Shown here one piece after another: positions 15,518 through 23,627 of a stretch of DNA of 46,917 bases. The stretch spans positions 1 through 46,917 of the forward strand of contig NZ_SSOJ01000155.1 in assembly GCF_029871205.1 (NCBI RefSeq), in the 5' to 3' direction. The notes beneath the pieces are model-generated. The model did not search any database. It was not told where the DNA came from and saw nothing but the letters and a program-made list of their open reading frames with translations. A program made the position numbers and the translations under genes. Each line of letters starts with the position of its first letter. The first letter of the stretch is position 1. The DNA is from Pseudomonas sp. BN417. Lineage in GTDB: Bacteria > Pseudomonadota > Gammaproteobacteria > Pseudomonadales > Pseudomonadaceae.

Positions 15518-16345
15518 TCATTTCACCTTGTAGATGATCCCCGGACTGCACTGGACCATCTGGTAGTGATCCGGCAGGCCGTTGAGCGCCTCGGAGGCGC
15601 CGAGGAACAGGTAACCGCCCGGTTTCAGGGTGGCGTGGATGCGGGTGAGGATGTCCTTCTTCACTTCCGCGGAGAAGTAGATCAGCACGTTGCGGCAGAA
15701 GACGATGTCGAACTTGCCCAGCACCGCATAGCTGTCCAGCAGGTTCAGCGGGCGGAACTCCACCCGGCTGCGAATCGCCGGCTTCACCGCCCAGCGCCCC
15801 GGTCCCTTCGGGTCGAAGTAACGAGTCAGACGCTCCTGGGACAATCCGCGCCCCATGGCCAGGCTGTCGTACTCGCCGGAGCGGCAGGCCGCCAGCATGG
15901 AGCTCGACAGGTCCGTGGCGACGATGCGCGCACCGGCCTTGAGCTGGCCGAGGTTGACCTTCTCGAACTCGTCGATCGCCATGGAAATGGAGAAAGGTTC
16001 CTGCCCCGAGGAACTGGCCGCCGACCAGATCCGCAGCGGCTGGTTCGGGTTGGCCTTGATCAGCTCGGGCAATACCCGGCTCTTCAACACCTCGAAGGGA
16101 TAGGTATCGCGAAACCAGAGGGTTTCATTGGTGGTCATGGCGTCGATCACCTGCTCGCGCAGGCCGCCACGGGAGAAACCCTGGATGCGCTGGGTCAGCT
16201 CGCCCAGGGTCTTGATGCCATTCTGCTCCATCAGCTTGTTCAGCCTGCTGGAGACCAGGTACTGCTTGTTGCTGCCCAGCAGGATGCCGCAGGTCTTTTC
16301 CAGGAACACCCGGAACTGCTCGAATTCCACATTGCCTGAAGACAC
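15518..16345 (-). CDS. cheR: Chemotaxis protein methyltransferase CheR
   Basis: A 275-residue SAM-dependent methyltransferase that methylates glutamates of chemoreceptors. The N-terminal helical domain (FEQFRVFLEKTCGILLGSNK) is followed by the Rossmann domain: TNETLWFRD, the SAM motif RIWSAASSSGQEPFSISMAI, VATDLSSSMLAACRSGEY, and FDIVFCRNVLIYFS. The reading frame begins with GTG at 16345 with GAGG about nine bases upstream; no suitable ATG lies near the conserved N terminus. It follows cheV by 45 bp on the same strand and ends at a terminator, so cheV-cheR is a two-gene unit, as in P. aeruginosa. Confidence 0.95.
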   Translation of the reverse strand: MSSGNVEFEQFRVFLEKTCGILLGSNKQYLVSSRLNKLMEQNGIKTLGELTQRIQGFSRGGLREQVIDAMTTNETLWFRDTYPFEVLKSRVLPELIKANPNQPLRIWSAASSSGQEPFSISMAIDEFEKVNLGQLKAGARIVATDLSSSMLAACRSGEYDSLAMGRGLSQERLTRYFDPKGPGRWAVKPAIRSRVEFRPLNLLDSYAVLGKFDIVFCRNVLIYFSAEVKKDILTRIHATLKPGGYLFLGASEALNGLPDHYQMVQCSPGIIYKVK

Positions 16346-16390
16346 TAGGGGCGCCTCACCAATCAGTTTCCATGTCAGGGGGCCGTGCCG

Positions 16391-17323
16391 TCAGCCCCCA
16401 TCCGTTACCTTGATACGTTCCACCACTCGCGCTGCCAGGTCATCCGGCTTGAACTTGGCGAGGAAATCGTCCGCGCCCACCTTCTTCACCATCGCCTGGT
16501 TGAACACGCCGGAAAGCGAAGTATGCAGGAGGATATGCAGTTTCTGCATGCGCGGATCGTTGCGGACCTCCGCCGTCAGGGTGTAGCCATCCATCTCCGG
16601 CATCTCGATGTCGGAAACCATCATCAGCAATTCCTGCTCCGGCGACCGGCCCTCCTCGACCATCTCTCGCAGGTAGTTGTAGGCCTGGCGCCCGTCGTTG
16701 AGGGCCTTGACCTCGACGCCGACGGACTCCAGGCAGCGGATCACCTGCTTGCGCGCCACAGAGGAGTCGTCGACGATCAGCACCCGCTTGCTGAGAGCCT
16801 TGTTCTGGGTCTCGACGTCCACTATCCCGGCGGACACCACTTCCGACGCAGGCGCCACTTCGGCGAGGATCTTCTCGACATCGATGATCTCCACCAGTTG
16901 CTTGTCGACCCGGGTGACGGCCGTCAGGTAGTGGTCGCGACCGGTGCCCTTGGGTGGCGGATGGATCTCTTCCCAGTTCATGTTGACGATGCGCTCCACC
17001 GAGCGGACCAGGAAGCCCTGCACCTTGGTGTTGTATTCCGTGATGATGACGAAGCTGTTCTTCAGGTCATCCAGGCCCCTGCGCCCGGTCGCCATGGACA
17101 GGTCGAGAATCGGAATGGTACCCCCACGGATATTCGCCACCCCGCGTACCACCGGACTGGACTTGGGCAGCAGGGTGAGGCGGGGACACTGCAGCACCTC
17201 CTTCACCTTGAACACGTTGATCCCGTATAGCTGTGATCCGTCGAGGCGGAACAGCAGCAACTCCAGGCGGTTCTGCCCGACCAGTTGGGTACGCTGGTTA
17301 ACCGAATCCAAAACACCGGCCAT
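16391..17323 (-). CDS. cheV: Chemotaxis coupling protein CheV
   Basis: A 310-residue protein with an N-terminal CheW-like coupling domain (about 15-165; LLFRLDGSQLYGINVFKVKE and VVRGVANIRGGTIPILDLS). A C-terminal receiver domain (about 182-305) has the phospho-acceptor in LLMMVSDIEMPEMDGYTLTA. CheV links chemoreceptors to the kinase CheA, with phosphorylation of its receiver tuning adaptation. ATG 17323 has AGGAG upstream; an earlier in-frame start lies in the flgA promoter region and is unsupported. It is divergent from flgA. Confidence 0.95.
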   Translation of the reverse strand: MAGVLDSVNQRTQLVGQNRLELLLFRLDGSQLYGINVFKVKEVLQCPRLTLLPKSSPVVRGVANIRGGTIPILDLSMATGRRGLDDLKNSFVIITEYNTKVQGFLVRSVERIVNMNWEEIHPPPKGTGRDHYLTAVTRVDKQLVEIIDVEKILAEVAPASEVVSAGIVDVETQNKALSKRVLIVDDSSVARKQVIRCLESVGVEVKALNDGRQAYNYLREMVEEGRSPEQELLMMVSDIEMPEMDGYTLTAEVRNDPRMQKLHILLHTSLSGVFNQAMVKKVGADDFLAKFKPDDLAARVVERIKVTDGG

Positions 17324-17368
17324 GACCAGACTCCTATCTACAAGCCATTGAACGCTCAGCCCAGCAGG

Positions 17369-17384
17369 CGGCACGAGCCTTGCT
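17369..17384 (+). promoter_or_regulatory. Sigma54 (RpoN) promoter of flgA
   Basis: CGGCACGAGCCTTGCT matches the sigma54 consensus TGGCACG-N4-TTGCW at all fixed positions but the first. The invariant GG (17370-17371) and GC (17382-17383) are 12 bp apart. The predicted start of transcription, about 12 nt downstream of the GC, falls at about 17395. This helps choose the flgA start codon. Confidence 0.75.
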
Positions 17385-17428
17385 TCTCAGTTTGCATGAA
17401 CGCTACGACGACGCTTTTCCGACGCCTG

Positions 17429-18157
17429 ATGGCAAAACGCTGCAAATCGCTTGCGGCTGTTTTACCCGCTTTGTGCTGTCTCGGCTACGGCCCGGCGTCG
17501 AGCGCGACCCTGACTTCGCCCGAGGTGCTTATCGGCACGGCCGAGGGCTTTCTTGAGTACGCAGTGGAGGAATATCTGCAGCGCGGCAACATCCAGGGTC
17601 GTAGCGAAATCCGGGTCAACCGCCTCGATCCGCGACTGCGCCTGGCGTTGTGCGACAAGGAATTGGCAGCAAGCCTGGAGAGCCCGGCACAGCCACTGGG
17701 CAGGGTCACGGTGCGTGTCCGTTGCGACGGCAGCGCCCCCTGGACGGTGTTCGTCCCGGCCCAGGTCAGGCTTTACCGTGAAGTGGTGGTGGTGACCCGC
17801 TCGCTGCGCCGTGGCGCCCCTATCGGGACCCAGGACGTTGCCTTGGCCGAGCGGGACGTCGGCACCCTGAACCAGGGGTTCCTCTCCGACCCCGGCCAGA
17901 TCCTCGGCCAGAAGACCACCCGTGCGCTGCTGCCCGATCAGGTGTTGGCGCCGCTGCATCTGCAACGGGCGGAAGTGGTGAGCAAGGGCGACCAGGTGGT
18001 GATCAGCGCCACGAGCACGGCGATCAACGTGCGCATGCCGGGCGAGGCCCTGGCCAACGGCGCGCCGGGCGAACAGATTCGCGTGCGCAACCTGAGCTCC
18101 GGCCGCGTGGTCAAGGCCCGCGTCAAGGGCCCGGGGCAAGTCCAGGTGGATATGTAG
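17429..18157 (+). CDS. flgA: Flagellar basal-body P-ring assembly chaperone FlgA
   Basis: A 242-residue periplasmic chaperone for P-ring (FlgI) assembly. From ATG 17429 the protein has a good Sec signal peptide (MAKRCK, hydrophobic SLAAVLPALCCLGYG, cleavage after ASSA). An SAF-type C-terminal region follows: TRSLRRGAPIGTQDVALAER, GQKTTRALLPDQVLAPLHL, and SGRVVKARVKGPGQVQVDM at the end. An earlier ATG at 17396 would sit on the predicted sigma54 transcription start and add an atypical leader, so 17429 is preferred, although no strong ribosome site precedes it. The gene is divergent from cheV and upstream of flgM-flgN. Confidence 0.92.
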   Translation: MAKRCKSLAAVLPALCCLGYGPASSATLTSPEVLIGTAEGFLEYAVEEYLQRGNIQGRSEIRVNRLDPRLRLALCDKELAASLESPAQPLGRVTVRVRCDGSAPWTVFVPAQVRLYREVVVVTRSLRRGAPIGTQDVALAERDVGTLNQGFLSDPGQILGQKTTRALLPDQVLAPLHLQRAEVVSKGDQVVISATSTAINVRMPGEALANGAPGEQIRVRNLSSGRVVKARVKGPGQVQVDM

Positions 18158-18221
18158 GGATGACTCCGCTGGCACCCGGGAGGGCTGATTTTCTAAACTC
18201 GGCCGGTACCGAAGAATTTTC

Positions 18222-18248
18222 TAAAGTTATCCCGGACAGGGCCGATAA
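18222..18248 (+). promoter_or_regulatory. FliA (sigma28) promoter of flgM-flgN
   Basis: TAAA at 18222-18225 and GCCGATAA at 18241-18248 are separated by exactly 15 bp. This is a full match to the sigma28 consensus TAAA-N15-GCCGATAA. It lies 38 bp upstream of the flgM start. It implies that flgM, flgN and probably flgZ are late (FliA-dependent) flagellar genes. Confidence 0.92.
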
Positions 18249-18286
18249 TACGGTAAGCGTCCAAATTGCGTCCGAGGTTCAACATC

Positions 18287-18628
18287 ATGGTTATCGACTT
18301 CAATCGGCTCAATAACGGCCCCACGCCCGCTGGCTCGGGGCGTACCGGCAACACTCAGGCCGGCGGCAAGAGCGAGACCGTCACCAGCGGCCAGCCTGCT
18401 GCCACCGCTAATGCTGGTGAGCAGGCCCCGGTTGCCCGTAGCGACGATTCCGTGCAACTGAGCAGCGATGTCCAGGTGCTGCAACAGGCCGGCGAAAAAC
18501 TGCGCGACCTGCCCGTAGTGGACAAGGAGCGCGTGGAAAAACTCAAGCAGGCCATTGCCGACGGCTCTTACCAGGTCGACAGCAAGCGCGTGGCCAGCAA
18601 GCTGCTGAACTTCGAATCCCAGCGCTAG
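18287..18628 (+). CDS. flgM: Anti-sigma28 factor FlgM
   Basis: A 113-residue FlgM. The N-terminal half is low-complexity and disordered (Pro/Gly/Ala/Thr), and the C-terminal half carries the sigma28-binding region: [20 protein letters not shown], then [20 protein letters not shown] and [11 protein letters not shown]. FlgM holds FliA inactive until it is exported through the completed hook. ATG 18287 (MVIDFNRLN) has GAGG upstream, and the perfect FliA promoter gives a negative feedback loop. It lies 49 bp before flgN. Confidence 0.95.
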   Translation: MVIDFNRLNNGPTPAGSGRTGNTQAGGKSETVTSGQPAATANAGEQAPVARSDDSVQLSSDVQVLQQAGEKLRDLPVVDKERVEKLKQAIADGSYQVDSKRVASKLLNFESQR

Positions 18629-18677
18629 TCCACGGGCGGCGCTGGGGAACTTGGACGCCCGATCCCCAGAGCGCGTA

Positions 18678-19145
18678 ATGCACGACACCAACCTGCTCCA
18701 GCTGTTCACCGACGATATCGGCCACGCCAAGCGATTGCTTGAGCTGATGGACGAGGAATTCCAGGCCTTGGGCGAGCGCGACCTGGCCCGCCTGGAGCTT
18801 CTCCTCGCCGACAAGCAACCCCTGCTCGCCCTGCTCGACCAGCACGGCCGCCAGCGCAGCCAGCTGCTCGCCAGCCTCAACCTCAGCGCCGACCGCGCCG
18901 GCCTGCAACAGTTGGCCGAACGCTCCCCCCTTGGCCAGGAGCTCCTCGAGCGCAGCGACGAACTCGGCCAATTGCTGGAGGGCTGCCAGTCCGCCAATCA
19001 GCGCAATGGACGGCTGATTCGCGCCAACCGGGCTTCGGTCGGCAGCATGCTCGGTATCCTGCGCGGCAGTGACGCACCCGGACTCTATGACAGCCGTGGC
19101 GCTGCCGCTAGAATCGGCCAGCAGCGCCCGCTCAGCCAGGCCTGA
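18678..19145 (+). CDS. flgN: Flagellar export chaperone FlgN
   Basis: A 155-residue, largely helical cytoplasmic protein, matching the FlgN chaperone family in length and in the pattern LFTDDIGHAKRLLELMDEEF, ALGERDLARLELLLADKQPL and NRGLIRAN-like residues near the end (RNGRLIRANRASVGSMLGIL). FlgN escorts the hook-filament junction proteins FlgK and FlgL to the export gate. ATG 18678 is preferred over an upstream TTG at 18651 because MHDTNLLQLF is the natural family N terminus. It is co-transcribed with flgM. Confidence 0.92.
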   Translation: MHDTNLLQLFTDDIGHAKRLLELMDEEFQALGERDLARLELLLADKQPLLALLDQHGRQRSQLLASLNLSADRAGLQQLAERSPLGQELLERSDELGQLLEGCQSANQRNGRLIRANRASVGSMLGILRGSDAPGLYDSRGAAARIGQQRPLSQA

Positions 19146-19234
19146 CACGACATTAGAAGAAGACCACCGAGACATGAAGGCACGATGCCGCCATGCTTTG
19201 TGCAGCCCGCTTTGCGTTTGGAGAGACCAGGACC

Positions 19235-19984
19235 GTGTCCAACCCATTCCACGAAGAAAACGGCCCGCAACCGCCCAAGGTGCTCAAGGCACCGGTCGAG
19301 ATCCTGGCCAATCTTCGTCTGCTGCAGCAGCACCGCGATCCGCTGATCATTACCTTCCATGACCGCAACCAACGCTTCCAGAGTTACCTGGTGGAAGTGG
19401 ATCGCGAGCGCGGCCTGCTCGCCCTGGACGAAATCATCCCGAACGATGGCGAGCGTTTCCTGAAGAGCGGCGAAACCTTCCGCATCGAAGGTTTTCGCGA
19501 AGGTGTACGCATCGCCTGGGAAACCCTCCAGCCGGCCACCATCGGCGAGTTCGAAGGCGACCGCTGCTACTGGTGCGCCCTGCCCGCCGAGGTGACCTAC
19601 CACCAGCGGCGCAATGCCTACCGTGCGACGCTCAAGCAGACCCAATTGGTGGCTATCGAACTGGACGGCGACAAGCTGAAGGAGCCGATCAACGGGATGA
19701 TGCTCGATATCTCCGCCACTGGCTGCAAACTGCGCTTCGAAGGTGACTTGAACGGGCGCCTGCAACCGGGCCAGGTCTATGAACGCTTCAGCGCCAAGCT
19801 GCCGATCGGTCCCATTACCACGCCCGTCGAACTGCGCCATGTGCGCTTCGACGAGAAGCTCGGCATGAGCTTCGCGGGGATTCGCTTCCATAACATGAGC
19901 GGCCTGGTGCAACGCAACGTCGAGCGCTTCGTCTACCAGCTGCAACGCGAAGCGCGGCGTTTCGAGAAGGACGAACTCTTCTAG
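19235..19984 (+). CDS. flgZ: Flagellar brake protein FlgZ (YcgR-type, PilZ domain)
   Basis: A 249-residue c-di-GMP receptor that slows or stops the flagellar motor. The N-terminal YcgR domain is followed by a C-terminal PilZ domain. It has the c-di-GMP-binding RxxxR as Arg126-Arg130 (QRRNAYR) and DxSxxG as Asp158-Gly163 (LDISATGC). Both motifs are intact. GTG 19235 ([12 protein letters not shown]) with GGAGAG upstream is preferred; an ATG at 19193 would add 14 residues ([14 protein letters not shown]) that look non-family, and both remain possible. It ends 13 nt from the convergent DUF2064 gene. It follows flgMN by 89 bp and may share their FliA promoter. Confidence 0.9.
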   Translation: MSNPFHEENGPQPPKVLKAPVEILANLRLLQQHRDPLIITFHDRNQRFQSYLVEVDRERGLLALDEIIPNDGERFLKSGETFRIEGFREGVRIAWETLQPATIGEFEGDRCYWCALPAEVTYHQRRNAYRATLKQTQLVAIELDGDKLKEPINGMMLDISATGCKLRFEGDLNGRLQPGQVYERFSAKLPIGPITTPVELRHVRFDEKLGMSFAGIRFHNMSGLVQRNVERFVYQLQREARRFEKDELF

Positions 19985-19997
19985 CAGGCAGCCTGCC

Positions 19998-20618
19998 TCA
20001 GGCGACCCCGAGCTTGAACCCCAACCGACTAAGGCGCGGCAGATGCTCGGGTCGGTCCAGCTCCCAGAGCGACGGTAACAGGCCATGCTGCCACTCCAGC
20101 TGCCGCAGGCGTTCGCAGGTCCGCGCCAGCACCTGATTGCTGCCCCAGGGCATGCCCTCGAACAGGCGCGGATGCACGCAACGCAGGCCAAGCAGCACAT
20201 AGCGGCCGCCCTCGGTCGGCCCCAGCACGGCCTGGTGTTCGGCCAATGCCTCGCAGGCGGCTGACAGGTAGTCGGCATCCAGCATCGGGCAATGCTGGCC
20301 GATGAGCACCACAGCATCGTTCTCCGACAGACCCAAGGCGGCAATGCGGCGCATTCGTTCCCCCAGGTCCCCGACCGGTTGCCCAACCACCATCCAGTCA
20401 TTGTCCTCGGCCAGGGCTTCCAGGGCCTCGTCCGGTCCATCCTCGATCCAGAAGATCCGCTCGCTGAAGCCCATGGGCGGGAGATTGAGAACCCGTGCCA
20501 CCAGTTGTCGATGCAACCGGCTCACCCCCTCCTCCCCCAGCGCCGGAACGAGCCTGGGGTCAAGCTTGCCGGCCTGCGGGGCGCTGGCCAGCAAATGCAG
20601 GGAGATGCTCAACATCAT
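19998..20618 (-). CDS. DUF2064 / TIGR04282-type glycosyltransferase-like protein
   Basis: A 206-residue protein with the nucleotide-diphospho-sugar-transferase-like fold of the DUF2064 family: RLHRQLVARVLN near the N terminus, GDLGERMRRIAALGLSE, VVLIGQHCPMLDADYLSAAC, and AVLGPTEGGRYVLLGLR. The usual family core reads G-x-D-x-P-x-L; here the Asp is replaced by His (IGQHCPML), so metal/nucleotide binding may be altered. ATG 20618 has a strong AAGGAGG site and gives a natural start (MMLSISLHLLAS); a longer reading from 20696 is unsupported. Substrate unknown. Convergent with flgZ. Confidence 0.75.
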   Translation of the reverse strand: MMLSISLHLLASAPQAGKLDPRLVPALGEEGVSRLHRQLVARVLNLPPMGFSERIFWIEDGPDEALEALAEDNDWMVVGQPVGDLGERMRRIAALGLSENDAVVLIGQHCPMLDADYLSAACEALAEHQAVLGPTEGGRYVLLGLRCVHPRLFEGMPWGSNQVLARTCERLRQLEWQHGLLPSLWELDRPEHLPRLSRLGFKLGVA

Positions 20619-20717
20619 GACCAATTCCTCCTTGAAGTCCCAAGGCAGGCCTTGGGCTTGAAGCTCAGGTAGCCACACCGGTCGATCATTGGGCAAAAAC
20701 GGTGTGGCGTTGGGCCA

Positions 20718-22046
20718 CTACTTGTTGGGCTGCGGCTGCTCCGGAATGTCCTCGGGTGGCACGTCAGACGGCGGTGCCCCATCGCCATTCTGCATCTGGT
20801 CGTGCACCGACTTTTCGTCGACTCGCGGGTCCAGGGCCGCAACCAACGGCGAACTGATCATGTTGTCGGGCGTGGGCACGTGGTGCAGCGGCGCCTCGTC
20901 GACCCGGTGCAGGCCGGTGACAGCATCCGGACGCACCCGCAACACCAGGACCGCCGCGCAGAAGCAGACAAAGGCATAGAGCATGTTCGGCCCCAGTTGC
21001 TTCATCAGTGCGCCGGTCAATAACGGGCCGATACTGGCGCCGACACCGAAAGTGATCAGCAGCATCGCGGTGAGCGAAACACGACGCTCAGCCTCTATAT
21101 GGTCATTGGAGAAGGCCACCGCCAGCGGATAAAGGCTGAACTGCAGCAGACAGACCAGGAAGCCCACCGGGAACAGAACCTCCAGCGGAACCTCGGGCAT
21201 GATCGCCAGCGGCAGCGCGGAGAGTGCGAGCAAGGCCGCCGTGCTGCGGATCAGCACGGCGCGGTCATGGCGGTCGGACAGCCAGCCGAGCGGCCACTGC
21301 ACCAACAGGCCGGCGAGGATGCATGTGCCCATGAACAAGCCCACCTGGTTGATGGGCAGGCCCTGGGCGGTCGCATAGAGTGGCGCAAGACCGTAGAAGG
21401 AACCGATCACCAGGCCGGAGACCAGCACCGTGGTCATCGACTGCGGCACCCGCTTGATGAAGAAGCGCGGCTCCAGCGGCGCCGGGTGCAGGGGCGCCGG
21501 GTGCAACTTGCGAGTCAGGGCCACCGGTACCAGGCACAGGGCGAAGCACATGGCGACCAGCATCAGCAGCTCCGGTCCCAGCCCCGGGTGCAGCACCAGG
21601 ACCAGTTGGCCCAGCACCAGACCGAGGTAGGAGGCCACCATGTAGCCGGCGAATACCTGCCCACGCTGGCTGGCGTCGGCCTGCTCGGTGAGCCAGCTCT
21701 CGATCACCATGTACTGGCACATCATGCCCAGGCCCACCAGCATCCGCATGAACAGCCACACCGGCAGGATATCGATCAGCCCATGACCGAGCACCGCCGC
21801 CGTCACCACCCCGGCGCAGGCCACATAGGCACGGATGTGCCCGACCCTGGCGATCAGTCGGTGACCCAGCTTACCGCCAAGGATCAGGCCGAAATAGTTG
21901 GCCGCCATCAGGGCGCCGACCCAGAGCCCGTCCACCTTGTCGGCGGCCAGACGCAGCCCCAGGTAGGTACTGAGCAGGCCGGAGCCGATCAGCATGAGCA
22001 GGGTGGCGAAATACAGTGCGCGAAACGACTTCCAGATCCGATGCAT
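20718..22046 (-). CDS. Major facilitator superfamily transporter (YcaD-like)
   Basis: A 442-residue inner-membrane protein with about 12 transmembrane segments in two halves. MFS hallmarks include the loop GGKLGHRLIARVGHIRAYVA between TM2 and TM3, LVGLGMMCQYMVIESWLTEQ (typical of the YcaD subgroup) and the second-half loop GWLSDRHDRAVLIR. The central loop holds a short tandem repeat, LHPAPLHPAP. The C-terminal 60 residues are acidic, Pro-rich and hydrophilic (EDIPEQPQPNK) and must be cytoplasmic. ATG 22046 has TGGAGCGCCG upstream. The gene lies 60 bp downstream of the PauA-like gene on the same strand, so amine or amino-acid export or import is possible. Substrate not readable. Confidence 0.85.
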   Translation of the reverse strand: MHRIWKSFRALYFATLLMLIGSGLLSTYLGLRLAADKVDGLWVGALMAANYFGLILGGKLGHRLIARVGHIRAYVACAGVVTAAVLGHGLIDILPVWLFMRMLVGLGMMCQYMVIESWLTEQADASQRGQVFAGYMVASYLGLVLGQLVLVLHPGLGPELLMLVAMCFALCLVPVALTRKLHPAPLHPAPLEPRFFIKRVPQSMTTVLVSGLVIGSFYGLAPLYATAQGLPINQVGLFMGTCILAGLLVQWPLGWLSDRHDRAVLIRSTAALLALSALPLAIMPEVPLEVLFPVGFLVCLLQFSLYPLAVAFSNDHIEAERRVSLTAMLLITFGVGASIGPLLTGALMKQLGPNMLYAFVCFCAAVLVLRVRPDAVTGLHRVDEAPLHHVPTPDNMISSPLVAALDPRVDEKSVHDQMQNGDGAPPSDVPPEDIPEQPQPNK

Positions 22047-22106
22047 CGGCGCTCCAGGCGGCTCCATGTACAGGGAGGGCCGCCCGATCGGACGGCCCTT
22101 GGGCGA

Positions 22107-23450
22107 TCACACCTGGGAAGCGAGGATGCGTCGTTCCCAGGGCGTGATCTCATCGAAGAAGCTGCTGAGCTCCATCGTCTTGGTAGCAATGTAGCCTTCG
22201 ATGAACTCCTTGCCGAACAGTTCACGCGCCAGATCGCTGCGTTTCAGACGTTCGATGGCCCCATGCAGGGTACAGGGCAGCAGCAGTTCGTCGGGCGCGT
22301 CGAACTCGCCCTGGATCGGCGCGCTCGGTCGCAATTGCTGTTCCATCCCGTAAAGCCCCGCCGCCAGGCTGGCGGCAATGGCCAGGTAGGGGTTGGCGTC
22401 GGCCCCGGGCAGGCGGTTTTCCACCCTTCTGGCCACCGCCGCGCTGGCCGGAATGCGCAGGCCCGCCGCGCGATTGTCATGGGACCAGCAGGCATTGTTC
22501 GGCGAGGCATAGGGGTGGCAGAGCCGCTGGTAGGAATTCACGTTGGGCGCGAACAGTGCGGTGAAGTCCGCCATGGCCGCTTGCTGCCCGCCGATGAAAT
22601 GCGCGAACGCAGCGGTCGGCTCCCCCTGGTCGTCACTGAAGATGTTCCGGCCGTCATCGCTCGTCACCACGCTCTGGTGGATGTGCATCGAACTGCCCGG
22701 CGTATGTGCCAGTGGCTTGGCCATGCACACCACCTGGATACCATGCCTGAGCGCAATCTCTTTCAGCAGGTGCTTGAAGAGAAATGTCTGGTCCGCGAGC
22801 AAGAGCGGGTCGCCGTGGAGAAAATTGATCTCGAACTGGCTGATGCCCATCTCGTGCATGAAGGTGTCGCGCGGCATGCCGAACCCCTCCATGGCGCGAT
22901 AGACCTCCTCGAAGAACGGCCGCAAGCCATTGTTGGACGACACACTGAATGCCGAGCAACCCGTCTCGCGGCGGCCATCCAGGCCCAGCGGCGGCTCGAA
23001 GGCCTGTCGCGGATCGGGGTTGGGCGCAAAGACGAAGAACTCCAGCTCTGTAGCCACCACCGGTTTCCAGCCATGCGCCGCATAGCGCTCCACCACCTTG
23101 CGCAGGAGGCCGCGGGTGGAAAGCCCGGATGGCCGGCCATCCAGCTCCTGGGCATCGCAGATAGCCAGGGCGCGCGGCCTTTCGCTCCAGGGCAGGCGGT
23201 GCACCTGGCTCGCCTCCGCGACGAGGGCCAGGTCACCATCATCGCTGCCATAGAAGCGTGCCGGCGGGTAGCCGCCCATGATGCATTGCAACAGCACGCC
23301 CCTGGCCAGTTGCAGGCGGCGCCCGGAAAGGAACCCCTCCCCCGTCATCACCTTGCCCCGCATCACTCCGTTCAGGTCCGGGGTAACGCACTCGACCTCT
23401 TCAACGCCAGCCAGGCGCTCGGCGAGCGGGCTGCGGACTTTGCTAGTCAT
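22107..23450 (-). CDS. Gamma-glutamylpolyamine synthetase (glutamine-synthetase family, PauA-like)
   Basis: A 447-residue enzyme of the glutamine synthetase superfamily. The active-site series is visible: ATELEFFVF (Glu135, Glu137), HEMGISQFEINF, GSSMHIHQSV, NVNSYQRL and NRAAGLRIP. The N-terminal beta-grasp is short and the total length fits PuuA/PauA ligases rather than type I glutamine synthetase. There is also no adenylylation-type Tyr loop. These enzymes attach glutamate to putrescine or other polyamines with ATP. In P. aeruginosa a PauA paralogue lies downstream of the flgMN-flgZ region (PA3356, from memory), and this is probably its orthologue. ATG 23450 has AAGGAC upstream; the longer reading from 23561 begins inside the terminator. 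Confidence 0.85.
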   Translation of the reverse strand: MTSKVRSPLAERLAGVEEVECVTPDLNGVMRGKVMTGEGFLSGRRLQLARGVLLQCIMGGYPPARFYGSDDGDLALVAEASQVHRLPWSERPRALAICDAQELDGRPSGLSTRGLLRKVVERYAAHGWKPVVATELEFFVFAPNPDPRQAFEPPLGLDGRRETGCSAFSVSSNNGLRPFFEEVYRAMEGFGMPRDTFMHEMGISQFEINFLHGDPLLLADQTFLFKHLLKEIALRHGIQVVCMAKPLAHTPGSSMHIHQSVVTSDDGRNIFSDDQGEPTAAFAHFIGGQQAAMADFTALFAPNVNSYQRLCHPYASPNNACWSHDNRAAGLRIPASAAVARRVENRLPGADANPYLAIAASLAAGLYGMEQQLRPSAPIQGEFDAPDELLLPCTLHGAIERLKRSDLARELFGKEFIEGYIATKTMELSSFFDEITPWERRILASQV

Positions 23451-23560
23451 GATTGTTGTCCTTGTACACGACGGCCGCTCCATAGTGCGGTCTGTACAAA
23501 AATACGCACCGGCCGTTCGAAATATCAAGCAGCAGCAAGGACGATTTCCACAGACGGGCA

Positions 23561-23595
23561 AAAGGGATGGGGCGCAATGCGCCCCATCCCTTTTT
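23561..23595 (-). terminator. Rho-independent terminator after the first giant peroxidase gene
   Basis: A perfect 15-bp stem (23561-23575 with 23579-23593, loop AAT), core GGGATGGGGCGC, flanked by A and T runs on both sides. It lies 32 bp past the stop of the giant gene and separates it from the PauA-like gene. Confidence 0.9.
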
Positions 23596-23627
23596 CAGTT
23601 GCGATAATCGGCTTCCGGCCTGCCTCC

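Noticed and set aside
18651-18680. TTG start for flgN at 18651
   Set aside because: The nine added residues are not expected for FlgN, and an ATG at 18678 gives the usual length.
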